From NCBI RefSeq assembly GCF_023631325.1, contig NZ_JALQDG010000027.1:186001-250000 (forward strand): a stretch of DNA of 64,000 nucleotides. The letters are read 5' to 3'. This DNA is from Caballeronia sp. INDeC2. GTDB taxonomy: Bacteria; Pseudomonadota; Gammaproteobacteria; Burkholderiales; Burkholderiaceae. The position numbers and the translations under genes are program-made. Under the pieces are notes generated by a model. That model was not told the DNA's origin. It saw nothing but the letters and a program-made list of their open reading frames with translations, and made no database searches. Shown in pieces: positions 43,404-53,408 of this stretch (position 1 is the stretch's first letter; each line of letters begins with the position of its first letter).

Positions 43404-44942
43404 CTAATCGGCGCTCATTCTGGTTGCGTCGACGAACTTCTCGGTTGCATCGTCGATGCGGCGCGACTTGCGTCCCGCAGGCCCGTGAATATACACGGCC
43501 TTGACGTTCGCGGAGGCGTCCGGCGCGGGCGGCGGCGTCATCAGATATCGAGCCTCGCGTGCATGATCGCCCAGTTGCAGGCGCGGATCGAAGACCGAAT
43601 TGAAGCGCCGCAGCATGCGCACGAAATTCGTCTGTCCATGCATCAGCAAGTGCATGGCTTGCCCCGCCGCACCGCGCAACGCGGCCCAGCCCATGTGCTT
43701 GCGATTGAGCACTTGCTGCGTGCGCACGAGTTCCGCATAGAACTCGGGCAACGGCAGGCGCGTCGGCAAAACCGAGTGCTGAATGTCGTAGAGCCGGTAA
43801 TCGAGGCTGGTAAGACGACGCTGTTCGCGCAGCCAGATTTCGGTGCCGGGATAGGGCGTATTCACGCTGATATTCACGATCTCGGGAATATCGAGGCACC
43901 ATTGCCGCACGGTTTCAAAACGCTCACGGTCCCATTCGGGATCGGCGATGAGATTGAGCGCGACGGTAATGCCCAGCGAGCGCGCGAATTCGAGCGCTTC
44001 GAAATTCTTGTCGAGGGTGATGCGCTTGCGAAACGCTTTCAGTCCTTCGGCGTCTATCGCTTCCATGCCGATGAACATGTACTGCAAGCCGAGCGTGCGC
44101 CAGAAACGGAATACATCCTTGTTGCGCAGGAGCACGTCGCCGCGCGTTTCGAGGTAGTACTTCTTGCGGATGCCGCGCCGCTCGATCGCGCGGCCGATCT
44201 CCATGCCGTGCTCTGCATGCACGAACGCGACATCGTCGACGATGAACACGCCCGGCTCGCGTATCGACGCCAGTTCATCGGCAATCACTTCGGGACTGCG
44301 CGAGCGATAACTTCGGCCATAGAAAGTCCACGCGCTGCAAAACGTGCAGTCCCACGGACAGCCGCGCGCGAATTCGATCGACGCGCACGGGTCCAGCGTA
44401 CCGATGAAATACTTGCGCCGATGCCGCAGCAGATCGCGCGCGGGAAGCATGTCGTCGAGACTTTCGACGAAGCGCGGCGGCGGTCCCGAACCGTCGATCG
44501 TGACCGCGCCGGGAACGGCCAGCAGGTCGTTCTTCGTCGCGGCCGCATGAAGCAGCGCAGTCACCGATGCCTCGCCTTCGCCCTTCAGCACGCAATCGAT
44601 CGCGCCTTCGGCATGACGCAGCATGTCGCTCGCGGTGAACGATGCGCTATGTCCGCCGACGAACACGAAACAATCGGGCAGCAGCGCTTTGACCGTCTTG
44701 GCGAGATCGATGATTTCGGGAATGTTGGCGAGATAGTTGCCGGAGAAGCAAAGCGCGTCCGGTCGCCAAGTGCGCACGAGGCGCTCGAAGTCGCGATGCG
44801 TTTCGACTTGCAGATCGATCAGGCGGACATCGTGTCCCGCCTGACGCACGGCGGCCGCCACGGTTTCGAGCCCGAGCGGTTCGAGCCGGAGGAACACGCG
44901 GGTGTACATCAGGCCGCTGGGATGAACGGCGAGCACTTTCAT
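43404..44942 (-). CDS. hpnR: B12-binding radical SAM protein, probable hopanoid C-3 methylase HpnR
   Basis: Radical SAM enzyme of 512 residues with an N-terminal cobalamin-binding domain. The first 130 residues (MKVLAVHPSGLMYTRVFLRLEPLGLETVAAAVRQAGHDVRLIDLQ, CFSGNYLANIPEIIDLAKTVKALLPDCFVFVGGHSASF) match the B12-binding fold. The cluster motif is FARGCPWDCTFCSAWTFYGRSYR with Cys195, Cys199 and Cys202. The pattern as a whole matches HpnR, which methylates hopanoids at C-3 in methanotrophs and Burkholderia relatives. No hopanoid biosynthesis gene is nearby in the window. Other B12-dependent radical SAM methylases share these motifs, so the substrate is likely but not certain. It is followed by the H-NS gene 40 bases away on the same strand. 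Confidence 0.8.
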   Translation of the reverse strand: MKVLAVHPSGLMYTRVFLRLEPLGLETVAAAVRQAGHDVRLIDLQVETHRDFERLVRTWRPDALCFSGNYLANIPEIIDLAKTVKALLPDCFVFVGGHSASFTASDMLRHAEGAIDCVLKGEGEASVTALLHAAATKNDLLAVPGAVTIDGSGPPPRFVESLDDMLPARDLLRHRRKYFIGTLDPCASIEFARGCPWDCTFCSAWTFYGRSYRSRSPEVIADELASIREPGVFIVDDVAFVHAEHGMEIGRAIERRGIRKKYYLETRGDVLLRNKDVFRFWRTLGLQYMFIGMEAIDAEGLKAFRKRITLDKNFEALEFARSLGITVALNLIADPEWDRERFETVRQWCLDIPEIVNISVNTPYPGTEIWLREQRRLTSLDYRLYDIQHSVLPTRLPLPEFYAELVRTQQVLNRKHMGWAALRGAAGQAMHLLMHGQTNFVRMLRRFNSVFDPRLQLGDHAREARYLMTPPPAPDASANVKAVYIHGPAGRKSRRIDDATEKFVDATRMSAD

Positions 44943-45078
44943 GGACTCTCCTCGCGGGAACGAATCACATCGTGCGGATCACATCTCCATTCGGGCGCGG
45001 CCCTCAGCGGACAAGAACGCGAAGGCCGTGGACATTCTACTGTCGGCTCGTGCGCATTGCTCGATTACGTGCCGATCT

Positions 45079-45867
45079 TTATGACTTGATCGCGATGAAT
45101 GCAGCGGTTTCGTAAGGCACGGTGACTTCATGCTTGCCGCTGAGTTCGGGTTCAGCTTCGATGAGCTTGCGCACCTCTTCGTCGATCTCGGCGCGCACCG
45201 CTTCAGGCAATGACGCGATGAAACTCGTCGAGCGCACGCGATGAACGATCACGTCTTCGGGCGAACCCGTATGGCCGAGCGAGAAATGCGTTTCGATCAG
45301 CGGGCCGAAGCCTTCATGCGGAAACGCGTTGCGCCATGCGCCGGTGTAGTAGCGCGGCGCGTCGCCTTCATAACGATTGACAATGGCGTCGAGCTTCGCG
45401 ACCCACGGCACGCGAGCATCGCGCAGATTCCACACGAGGCCGAGTCGGCCGCCCGGCTTCAGCACGCGACCAATTTCGTCGAGCGCGGCGCGGCTCGCGA
45501 ACCAGTGAAACGATTGCGCACACACGACGGCATCGACGGATGCGTTCCCGAGCGGAATCGATTGCGCGGTGCCCGCGAGCGTTTGCACATCGGGCAGCGT
45601 GGCCGCGAGCTTGGCGCGCATCGAATCGACCGGCTCGATCGCGATCACGCGCGCGCCCGTCTGCACGAGACGCGGCGTGAACTTGCCGGTGCCCGCGCCG
45701 AGATCGACGACGCTCGCGCCGGGTTTCAGCCCGAGCGTATCGGTGAGCCAGCCCGCGAGTTGCGGCGGATAATCGGGCCGCCCGCGCACGTAGCTGTCCG
45801 CGTTGGCCGTATAACCTTGCACCGCTGCGCGATGCACATTCGATTGATCGTTCGCGGGCTTCGCCAT
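45079..45867 (-). CDS. Class I SAM-dependent methyltransferase
   Basis: Soluble methyltransferase of 262 residues, substrate unknown. The SAM-binding motif I is ASVVDLGAGTGKFTPRLVQTGARVIAIEPVDSMRAKL. It continues DVQTLAGTAQSIPLGNASVDAVVCAQSFHWFASRAALDEIGRVLKPGGRLGLVWNLRD, a pattern of the Methyltransf_11 family. The gene starts five bases after the amino-acid-binding protein gene, so both share a transcript. It lies upstream of hpnR with a 136-base gap. Confidence 0.88.
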   Translation of the reverse strand: MAKPANDQSNVHRAAVQGYTANADSYVRGRPDYPPQLAGWLTDTLGLKPGASVVDLGAGTGKFTPRLVQTGARVIAIEPVDSMRAKLAATLPDVQTLAGTAQSIPLGNASVDAVVCAQSFHWFASRAALDEIGRVLKPGGRLGLVWNLRDARVPWVAKLDAIVNRYEGDAPRYYTGAWRNAFPHEGFGPLIETHFSLGHTGSPEDVIVHRVRSTSFIASLPEAVRAEIDEEVRKLIEAEPELSGKHEVTVPYETAAFIAIKS

Positions 45868-45872
45868 GACAT

Positions 45873-46652
45873 TTACTCGCCGTAGATATTGAAGTCGAAG
45901 TACTTCTGTTCGATGCGCTTATAGGTGCCGTCCTTGATCATCGCGGCGATGGCGCCATCGAGCTTCTCCTTCAGGTCGGTGTCTTCCTTGCGCAAGCCGA
46001 TGGCCGTGCCGGGACCGAAGATCGCGCTGTCTTCCAGTGCGCCGCCCGCGAAGCCGTAGGGCTTGCCGCGCGGCGTTTCAAGGAAGCCGCGTTCGGCCTG
46101 CACGGCATTTTGCAGCGACGCGTCGAGGCGCCCGGCGAGCAAGTCCTGATAGACCTGATCCTGATCCGCATAGGACACGACCTTCACGCCCTTCGCGCCC
46201 CAATGCGCCTTCGCATAGGTTTCCTGCATCGAGCCTTGCTCGACGCCGACCGTCTTGCCCGCGAGCGATTCCGCCGTCGGCTGGATACTGGAATCTCGTT
46301 TGGCGACGAGACGCGTGGGCACATGGAAGAGCTTGCTCGAGAAGGCGATTTGCTTGACGCGCGCGGGCGTCATCGACATCGTGGAGAGCACGCCGTCGAA
46401 CTTGCGCGATTTGAGGCCCGGAATCATGCCGTCGAATGCATTCTCGACCCACACGCATTTCGCGTTGAGACGACGGCAGAGTTCATTGCCGACATCGATG
46501 TCGAAGCCCACCAGCGAGCCGTCGGGTGCTTTCGATTCGAAAGGCGGATAACTTGCATCGACGCCGAAGCGAATCGTCGACCATTCCTTTGCATGCGCTC
46601 CGATCGATACGGTCAGCATCGAACCCAATAACACCGTCAACAGCCTCTTCAC
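45873..46652 (-). CDS. Basic amino acid ABC transporter periplasmic binding protein (LAO/HisJ type)
   Basis: Periplasmic receptor of the SBP_bac_3 family, 259 residues. The GTG start at 46652 follows AAGGGA and opens a signal peptide (MKRLLTVLLGSMLTVSIGAHAKEW, cleavage after about 22). The mature part shows TIRFGVDASYPPFESKAPDGSLVGFDIDVGNELCRRLNAKCVWVENAFDGMIPGLKSRKFDGVLSTMSMTPAR, close to lysine/arginine/ornithine-binding proteins. The frame from 46736 adds 28 non-signal residues and is rejected. No permease or ATPase genes are adjacent; it is followed by a methyltransferase gene, so it is an orphan receptor. Confidence 0.9.
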   Translation of the reverse strand: MKRLLTVLLGSMLTVSIGAHAKEWSTIRFGVDASYPPFESKAPDGSLVGFDIDVGNELCRRLNAKCVWVENAFDGMIPGLKSRKFDGVLSTMSMTPARVKQIAFSSKLFHVPTRLVAKRDSSIQPTAESLAGKTVGVEQGSMQETYAKAHWGAKGVKVVSYADQDQVYQDLLAGRLDASLQNAVQAERGFLETPRGKPYGFAGGALEDSAIFGPGTAIGLRKEDTDLKEKLDGAIAAMIKDGTYKRIEQKYFDFNIYGE

Positions 46653-46735
46653 GATAGTCCCTTTTTTGCGATGAGTATTCGAATGTAGGCGACTTAAGCC
46701 GCCGCCGACGATTATAGAGGCGTGCGTGCGGCGCA

Positions 46736-46770
46736 AAAAAGAAAACGGCCGCGAAAAGATCGCGGCCGTT
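46736..46770 (-). terminator. Rho-independent terminator after the small heat shock gene pair
   Basis: AACGGCCGCG (46744-46753) pairs exactly with CGCGGCCGTT (46761-46770). On the minus strand TTCTTTTTTG follows. It ends the Hsp20 transcript. Confidence 0.88.
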
Positions 46771-46802
46771 CAAGGCAAGGGTTATCACGTTGTTATGGTT
46801 GC

Positions 46803-47207
46803 TTAGCCCGCTCGCACTTCGACGCGGCGCGGACGCGCTTCTTCGCGACGCGGAATCGTGAGCCTGAGCACGCCGTTAGTGAGATTCGCGTCGATCTTCG
46901 CGGTGTCGAAATCATCGCTCACCGTGAAGGCGCGAGCGAAGCGCGGCGCGCGCAATTCGGCATGATGCACACGCACCGCGCCTTGCACGGGCAGCTCCGC
47001 TTCGGCTTCGATGGTAAGGCGGGCATCGTGCACCTTCACGTCGAGCTTCTCGCGCGACACGCCGGGCAGATCGGCCCACAGCGTGATGCCGTGGCTATCC
47101 TCGACGATATCGACCGCGGGCGTCACTGTTGCGCGGCGCGCCGTGTCTTCGTTCTTGCGCGTCACTTCGTTCGTGGCTTGCGGGGCGACTTGCGTGTTCT
47201 CGGTCAT
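46803..47207 (-). CDS. Small heat shock protein, Hsp20 family (second gene)
   Basis: ATP-independent holdase of 134 residues that binds unfolding proteins. The alpha-crystallin domain covers about residues 30-125 (PAVDIVEDSHGITLWADLPGVSREKLDVKVHDARLTIEAEAEL, then RAPRFARAFTVSDDFDTAKIDANLTNGVLRLTIPRRE). The usual GVLxLxxPK-type motif near the end is present as GVLRLTIPR. The ATG at 47207 has a GAGGG ribosome site. It lies 13 bases after the other Hsp20 gene, in one operon with it. Two-gene Hsp20 operons often make co-oligomers; this is plausible here. Confidence 0.92.
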   Translation of the reverse strand: MTENTQVAPQATNEVTRKNEDTARRATVTPAVDIVEDSHGITLWADLPGVSREKLDVKVHDARLTIEAEAELPVQGAVRVHHAELRAPRFARAFTVSDDFDTAKIDANLTNGVLRLTIPRREEARPRRVEVRAG

Positions 47208-47220
47208 GATGTTTTCCCTC

Positions 47221-47655
47221 TTACTGAATGGTGATCGCGCGCGGCTTCGATGCTTCGCGCTTGCCGATGGTGATGGACAGCGTGCCGTTCTCATAGCGCG
47301 CTTCGACCTTGTCGGCGTCCGCGTTCTGCGGCAGCTCGATCACGCGGCGGAAGCTGCCGGCGAAGCGTTCTTTCGCATACGTGCGCGCGCCTTCCACGGT
47401 GGCTTGCGCCTTGCGTTCGCCGCTGATGGTGAGCGTGCCTTTGTCGACGGTCACATCGAGCGATGCGGGCTCGACGCCCGGCGCGAATGCGACGATATGA
47501 ATCGCGTCATCCGTGCTGCCGATGTTCAGGCGAGGGAAAGCATCCGCACGGCTCGAACGAATGCTGGATGGAAGATTGCCTAAGAGCGAGGACATATGCC
47601 GTTGCACGCGATCCAGCTCCGAGAAAACGTCGCCGCCAAAATAAAAGTCACTCAT
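47221..47655 (-). CDS. Small heat shock protein, Hsp20 family (first gene)
   Basis: Holdase chaperone of 144 residues. The N-terminal arm (MSDFYFGGDVFSELDRVQRHMSSLLGNLPSSIRSSRADAFPRLNIGSTDDAIHIVAFAPG) is followed by the alpha-crystallin domain: VEPASLDVTVDKGTLTISGERKAQATVEGARTYAKERFAGSFRRVIELPQNADADKVEARYENGTLSITIGKRE. The ATG at 47655 has GGAG upstream. It is the first gene of a two-gene heat shock operon and has a sigma-32-like promoter about 85 bases upstream. Confidence 0.93.
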   Translation of the reverse strand: MSDFYFGGDVFSELDRVQRHMSSLLGNLPSSIRSSRADAFPRLNIGSTDDAIHIVAFAPGVEPASLDVTVDKGTLTISGERKAQATVEGARTYAKERFAGSFRRVIELPQNADADKVEARYENGTLSITIGKREASKPRAITIQ

Positions 47656-47738
47656 GGTCCAGTCTCCGATAATGCGGCCCAACGTGGCCGGCAGCAGGAA
47701 GTTGAAACGACAGCGCGGTTATCGCTGCCTGTGCATCC

Positions 47739-47767
47739 AAAGTAGGAGCGAAGGCTATCGTTTCAAT
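47739..47767 (-). promoter_or_regulatory. Sigma-32-like promoter of the Hsp20 operon
   Basis: On the minus strand ATTGAAA (47761-47767), a 14-base spacer and CCTACTTT (47739-47746) resemble the heat shock promoter CTTGAAA-N13-15-CCCCATxT. It matches the -35 well and the -10 in part. Position ahead of two Hsp20 genes supports the call. Confidence 0.45.
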
Positions 47768-47859
47768 ACCGGAGAGCTATGTTTCAAGCGCAATTTATTT
47801 TCGCGCGGCGGCTCTTGAAAGGCGTCCAAGCGCTCTTATATCCGTCCGAATGCGCGCTC

Positions 47860-48233
47860 TCAGTGCGACGCCAGATCGCCCTGATAGTAGCCCGCGAAAC
47901 GCGCAAACTGCCGTTCGGCGTCCGCGAGATCCACGCCTTCCTTGAGCACCGCGCTCGAAAATCCCGTTCGCTCCATTTGCACGAGTTGATCGATCAACAC
48001 GTCGCCGGTCGCGCGCAAGTCGCCTGCGAAGCCCAGACGTTTGCGCAGCAGATAAGCCTGGCTATAAGCGCGGCCGTCGGTGAAATGCGGAAAATGTAGT
48101 TCGATGCGATCGATATCCGCCAGGCGATCTTTTAACGATTGAGGATCGTCGTCGTTTGCGAGGATAACTACGCGATCGTTCGTATCTACGTCTTGATCCT
48201 GATGCGCGAAAATGCGCATCCGTCGAGTGTTAT

Positions 48234-48237
<4 letters not shown>
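47860..48237 (-). CDS. DUF934 family protein (CysI-associated)
   Basis: Protein of 125 residues regularly found after sulfite reductase genes in proteobacteria; its exact role in sulfate assimilation is not established. The family core is NDRVVILANDDDPQSLKDRLADIDRIELHFPHFTDGRAYSQAYLLRKRLGFAGDLRATGDVLIDQLVQMERTGFSSAVL, with the FPxFxDGRxYSxAxLLR signature. Its start overlaps the cysI stop by ATGA. In relatives cysH and cysDN usually follow; here heat shock genes do. Confidence 0.92.
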
Positions 48238-49991
<1,754 letters not shown>

Positions 49992-50050
49992 GGATGCGGC
50001 GGCATGGCGGAGAGAGGGCCAACGATAGACGGCGCCGGCGCATTCCGTAA

Positions 50051-50130
50051 GCAGCAGTTGCGATCGATTCGACGGTAGCAGTCCAGTTCGCGCGCCGTTC
50101 TGCTATCGCCGAAAACATCGCAACTGCTGC
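50051..50130. promoter_or_regulatory. 80-nt near-perfect palindrome upstream of cysI and DUF2970
   Basis: GCAGCAGTTGCGAT (50051-50064) is exactly matched by ATCGCAACTGCTGC (50117-50130). Inside, TTCG pairs with CGAA and GGTAGCAG with CTGCTATC. Comparing the outer 31-base arms gives 26 complementary positions. A TGTTTTTC run follows on the plus strand. It lies in the divergent gap, 60 bases before the cysI start and 73 before the DUF2970 start. Confidence 0.75.
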
Positions 50131-50203
50131 TGTTTTTCATATGACGCGGCGCGCAACATCGATGCATGAAAGATCGATTCGAACCCAGGCGAAGGAGCCG
50201 CTC

Positions 50204-50392
50204 ATGGAACTCTTGAAGATGATGCGTATCGTGTTTTGGAGCTTTTTCGGCGTGCGCAAGCGCGCGTCTCACAACGCCGATTTCGCGCACGTGAAGCTGC
50301 CGCTCTTGCCGGTCATCGCCGTGATGCTCGCGGGCGCATTCGGCTTGACGCTGCTCACGGTCGCGAAGCTCGCCACGGGTATCGCGCACTGA
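50204..50392 (+). CDS. DUF2970 small membrane protein
   Basis: A 62-residue protein of a beta-proteobacterial family with unknown function. The cytoplasmic start (MELLKMMRIVFWSFFGVRKRASHNADFAHVKLPLLPVIAVMLAGAFGLTLLTVAKLA) carries the family pattern VxWSFFGVRKRxxxxxD and one membrane helix at about residues 35-57. GAAGGAG seven bases before the ATG sets the start. It is divergent from cysI and lies 71 bases upstream of the PanE-like reductase gene. Confidence 0.88.
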   Translation: MELLKMMRIVFWSFFGVRKRASHNADFAHVKLPLLPVIAVMLAGAFGLTLLTVAKLATGIAH

Positions 50393-50463
50393 TCGTGCGG
50401 CGCATAGCACGTCCCGCTCTTACAATGACGATCGGATGATTGCCACGAGCGAGGATCGGGACC

Positions 50464-51447
50464 ATGAAAGTATGCGTATATGGCGCGGGCGCCATCGGCG
50501 GATGGATCGGTGTGAAGCTCGCGCAGGCGGGCTGCGATGTCAGCGTCGTCGCGCGCGGCGCGACGCTCGAAGCGTTGAAGAAGGAAGGGCTGCGGCTGAT
50601 CGAGAAAGATGCGACGCATACCGTGAAGGTCGCGGCCAGCGCCGAACCCGCGGATCTCGGCGCGCAGGATCTCGTCGTCGTGGCGGTGAAGGCGCCCGCG
50701 ATGGAATCCGTCGCCACGCATATCGCGCCGCTGCTTTCGAGCGATACCACGGTGCTGACCGCGATGAACGGTGTGCCCTGGTGGTTCTGCGACGGCCTTA
50801 ACGAGCCTTTCACCGGCAAGCGACTATCGTCCGTCGATCCGCACGGCACGATCGCCACGGCGATACCCGGCGCGCAAACGGTCGGCTGCGTCGTGCATGC
50901 GAGCTGCTTCGTCGAAGCGCCGGGCGTCATCCGGCATTGTCAGGGCAGAGGCCTGATCCTCGGCGAAGCCGCGGGCGCGCCCACCGCACGCACCGAATCG
51001 CTCGTGTCGCTCTTTTCGAAGGCCGGCTTCGACGCCACGCTCTCTGCGCAGATTCAACGCGATGTCTGGTTCAAGCTGTGGGGCAACATGACGATGAATC
51101 CGATCAGCGCAATTACCGGCGCGACCACCGACCGCATTCTGAGCGACAATCTCGTGCGCGGCTTCGTGACCAACGTAATGCTCGAAGCGAAGGAGATCGG
51201 CGCGCGCTTCGGCATTCCCATCGATCAGCAACCGGAAGACCGTCACGCCGTCACGCTCAAGCTCGGCGCGATGAAAACGTCGATGTTGCAGGACGTGGAG
51301 GCGGGCAAGGCGGTCGAGCTCGATGCGCTCGTCGCGTCGGTGCGCGAGCTCGGCACGATGACCGGCGTGCCGACCCCGTTCACCGATGCACTGCTAGGCC
51401 TCGCGCGCCTGCACGCTCGCACGCTCGGGCTTTATCCGGCGGCGTGA
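50464..51447 (+). CDS. 2-dehydropantoate 2-reductase family protein (PanE/ApbA)
   Basis: NADP-dependent reductase of 327 residues. The Rossmann motif MKVCVYGAGAIGGWIGVKLAQAGCDVSVVARG opens the chain; LVVVAVKAPAMESVA and TAMNGVPWWF follow. The catalytic lysine and C-terminal ApbA_C pattern lie in QRDVWFKLWGNMTMNPISAITGATTDRIL. PanE would make pantoate for coenzyme A; many bacteria of this group carry several paralogues acting on other 2-oxo acids, so the symbol is withheld. It stands alone and converges on the flavoprotein gene, whose end is four bases away. Confidence 0.88.
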   Translation: MKVCVYGAGAIGGWIGVKLAQAGCDVSVVARGATLEALKKEGLRLIEKDATHTVKVAASAEPADLGAQDLVVVAVKAPAMESVATHIAPLLSSDTTVLTAMNGVPWWFCDGLNEPFTGKRLSSVDPHGTIATAIPGAQTVGCVVHASCFVEAPGVIRHCQGRGLILGEAAGAPTARTESLVSLFSKAGFDATLSAQIQRDVWFKLWGNMTMNPISAITGATTDRILSDNLVRGFVTNVMLEAKEIGARFGIPIDQQPEDRHAVTLKLGAMKTSMLQDVEAGKAVELDALVASVRELGTMTGVPTPFTDALLGLARLHARTLGLYPAA

Positions 51448-51451
51448 ACCT

Positions 51452-52657
51452 TCAGGCTACAACGATACGCAGCGGGTCCGCAGCCGCGAACGCTTCGGCC
51501 CGCGCCGCGCTCGGCGGATAAATCCACTCGGTGTTGATGCGCGTCTTCAGTTGCTTCGCCTGCGCGCCCGACATCTTCACCTCACGCTCCCAGCCTTCCG
51601 TATAGACCGCGCCCCACGGGCCCAGATCGAGACACGTCACGTATTTCGGCTGGCTATACGGAATCGGCGCATCGCCGAGCAAGTCCGCTGCAACGTTGTG
51701 GCCCGCCGAGCGGCCGAGGTTCATCGCGTGCTGACAGGACATCATCGCGTGATTGCCTTCGTCGTCCGTGGCGGCGTAGGCGACATCGCCCGTGGCGTAG
51801 ACCGTGTCGACGCCCAGCACGCGCAGATTGCGATCCACATGCAGACGGCCCAGCACATCGCGCTCGGCGGGAATCTGCGCGGTCAGAGCGCTCGCTCGCA
51901 CGCCGGCGGTCCAGATCACCGTGCTCGCCTCGATGCGCTCGCCGTCGGACGTGCCGAGGCCGTTCGCATCGACCGACGTCACCGTCGCGCCGAGCCGCCA
52001 CTGCACGCCGAGCGACTCGAGCGCCTCGACGATGACCGGACGCGGACCCGCGCCGAGGTCCGGACCGATCTCCTCGTTGCGCTCGACGATGATGACCCGC
52101 ACGTCCGCGTCCTCGCCGAGCGCCGCGCGCAGGCGCGCCGGCATTTCCGCCGCCGTTTCGATGCCCGTGAAGCCGCCGCCGGCGACGACCACCGTGTTGC
52201 GCGCGGGTGTATCGGGCCGCGTCGCGAGCGCCTTGATATGCGCTTCGAGCGCGGCGGCTTCATCGACCTGATCGACGCTGAACGCGTGCTGCGCGAGCCC
52301 CGGAATCTGTGGGCGGAACAGGCGGCTGCCGGTTGCCAGAACGAGACGGTCGTAGTTCAGCGACGACGGTGTGCCGTCCGCGCCGAGCACGTCGACCTCG
52401 TTGCGCTCGACATGAATTCGCTCGACCGTACCCTGAATGAACCGGACGCCCGTGGACGCGAAGATGTCCAGCAGCGGCGCCTTCATGCCCGCGGCGTTCT
52501 CTTCATACAGACGCGGACGCACGTGCAAGTGCGGCTCCGGCGCGATCAGCACGACTTCGATATCCGTGCGGCCGTGTTGATCGATAAGGCGCGCGGCGGA
52601 CAGGGCGCTCCACATGCCTGCGAAGCCGGCTCCGATCACGAGAATGCGTTTGAACAT
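51452..52657 (-). CDS. NAD(P)/FAD-dependent oxidoreductase, type II NADH dehydrogenase-like
   Basis: Flavoprotein of 401 residues. The first dinucleotide fold (FAD) is KRILVIGAGFAGMWSALSAARLID; the second (NADH) is TVVVAGGGFTGIETAAEMPARLR. FAD closing motifs are LVLATGSR and VYATGDVAYA. The order and the C-terminal KTRINTEWIYPP part resemble NDH-2 and related quinone oxidoreductases. No membrane helix is evident, so peripheral membrane attachment or a soluble role are both possible. A 12-bp-arm inverted repeat lies about 60-90 bases upstream, indicating specific regulation. No partner gene is adjacent. Confidence 0.87.
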   Translation of the reverse strand: MFKRILVIGAGFAGMWSALSAARLIDQHGRTDIEVVLIAPEPHLHVRPRLYEENAAGMKAPLLDIFASTGVRFIQGTVERIHVERNEVDVLGADGTPSSLNYDRLVLATGSRLFRPQIPGLAQHAFSVDQVDEAAALEAHIKALATRPDTPARNTVVVAGGGFTGIETAAEMPARLRAALGEDADVRVIIVERNEEIGPDLGAGPRPVIVEALESLGVQWRLGATVTSVDANGLGTSDGERIEASTVIWTAGVRASALTAQIPAERDVLGRLHVDRNLRVLGVDTVYATGDVAYAATDDEGNHAMMSCQHAMNLGRSAGHNVAADLLGDAPIPYSQPKYVTCLDLGPWGAVYTEGWEREVKMSGAQAKQLKTRINTEWIYPPSAARAEAFAAADPLRIVVA

Positions 52658-52716
52658 TTCGATGCTCCTTGAAATTCGATATTGAGGGCGTTCGACGGAC
52701 GGTCATCGTCGTCATC

Positions 52717-52749
52717 GATTAACTACGATTCTATGAGTCGTAGTTAATC
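52717..52749. promoter_or_regulatory. Inverted repeat with 12-bp perfect arms upstream of the flavoprotein gene
   Basis: GATTAACTACGA (52717-52728) and TCGTAGTTAATC (52738-52749) are exact reverse complements around a nine-base spacer. The AT-rich site lies 60-92 bases before the flavoprotein ATG. It is a strong operator candidate for a dimeric regulator not encoded next to it. Nothing else was recognised in this 290-base gap. Confidence 0.7.
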
Positions 52750-52947
52750 AACGCAAGAAAATTGACCGGCGTGCGACAGATTGTCTCGAATTCGCGGATT
52801 CGAACGCGACGTAAGCGAGTTTCCGACATCGCAAAGTCGATCTGGGACGAAACGAGGCGTAGTTCGGGCGCGAGGCACAGCCAAAGGCGAAGAAACTCGG
52901 CCGTCGCGCTAAGCTAAAGGCGCACAACGAAACATCAGAGGAAGGCC

Positions 52948-53328
52948 ATGCAGCAGCAAAACCAGCACGAAGGCACAGGCGAGCTCGTCCAGATGCGCGA
53001 CATGCTGCGCGAGTTCGTCCGCGAGCGGGACTGGAGCCGCTTTCACTCGCCGAAGAATCTCGCGGCGGCGCTGTCCGTCGAGGCGAGCGAGCTGCTCGAA
53101 CCGTTCACGTGGCTCGCCACCGGCGACAAAGCCGAGCTCGATGAAGCGAAACTACGCGCGATCCGTCACGAAATGGCGGACGTGCTCGCGTATCTCGTGA
53201 TGCTCGCTGATTCGCTCGACGTCGATCTGCATCGCGCGCTGATCGAAAAAATGGCGCTGAACCGGTCGAAGTATCCGGCGCACAAGGTGAAAGGCGACGC
53301 GCGCAAATACACCGAGTACGACGAGTGA
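52948..53328 (+). CDS. MazG-like nucleotide pyrophosphohydrolase
   Basis: Small all-alpha NTP pyrophosphatase of 126 residues related to RS21-C6/dCTPase. It would clean non-canonical nucleoside triphosphates. Metal-binding motifs are LSVEASELLEPFTWL (ExxE) and EMADVLAYLVMLADSLDVD (ExxD), followed by KMALNRSKYPAHKVKGDARKYTEYDE, a typical end. AGGAAGG precedes the ATG. It lies alone, 80 bases upstream of the acyl-CoA dehydrogenase gene. Confidence 0.9.
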   Translation: MQQQNQHEGTGELVQMRDMLREFVRERDWSRFHSPKNLAAALSVEASELLEPFTWLATGDKAELDEAKLRAIRHEMADVLAYLVMLADSLDVDLHRALIEKMALNRSKYPAHKVKGDARKYTEYDE

Positions 53329-53408
53329 GCATGTACGGGCAAAGCCTCTGGCGCGCGATGCGTTCGTGCGGTTAAGCTTGGGTTCAGCCCGCCCCTGGAG
53401 GTTTGCCG

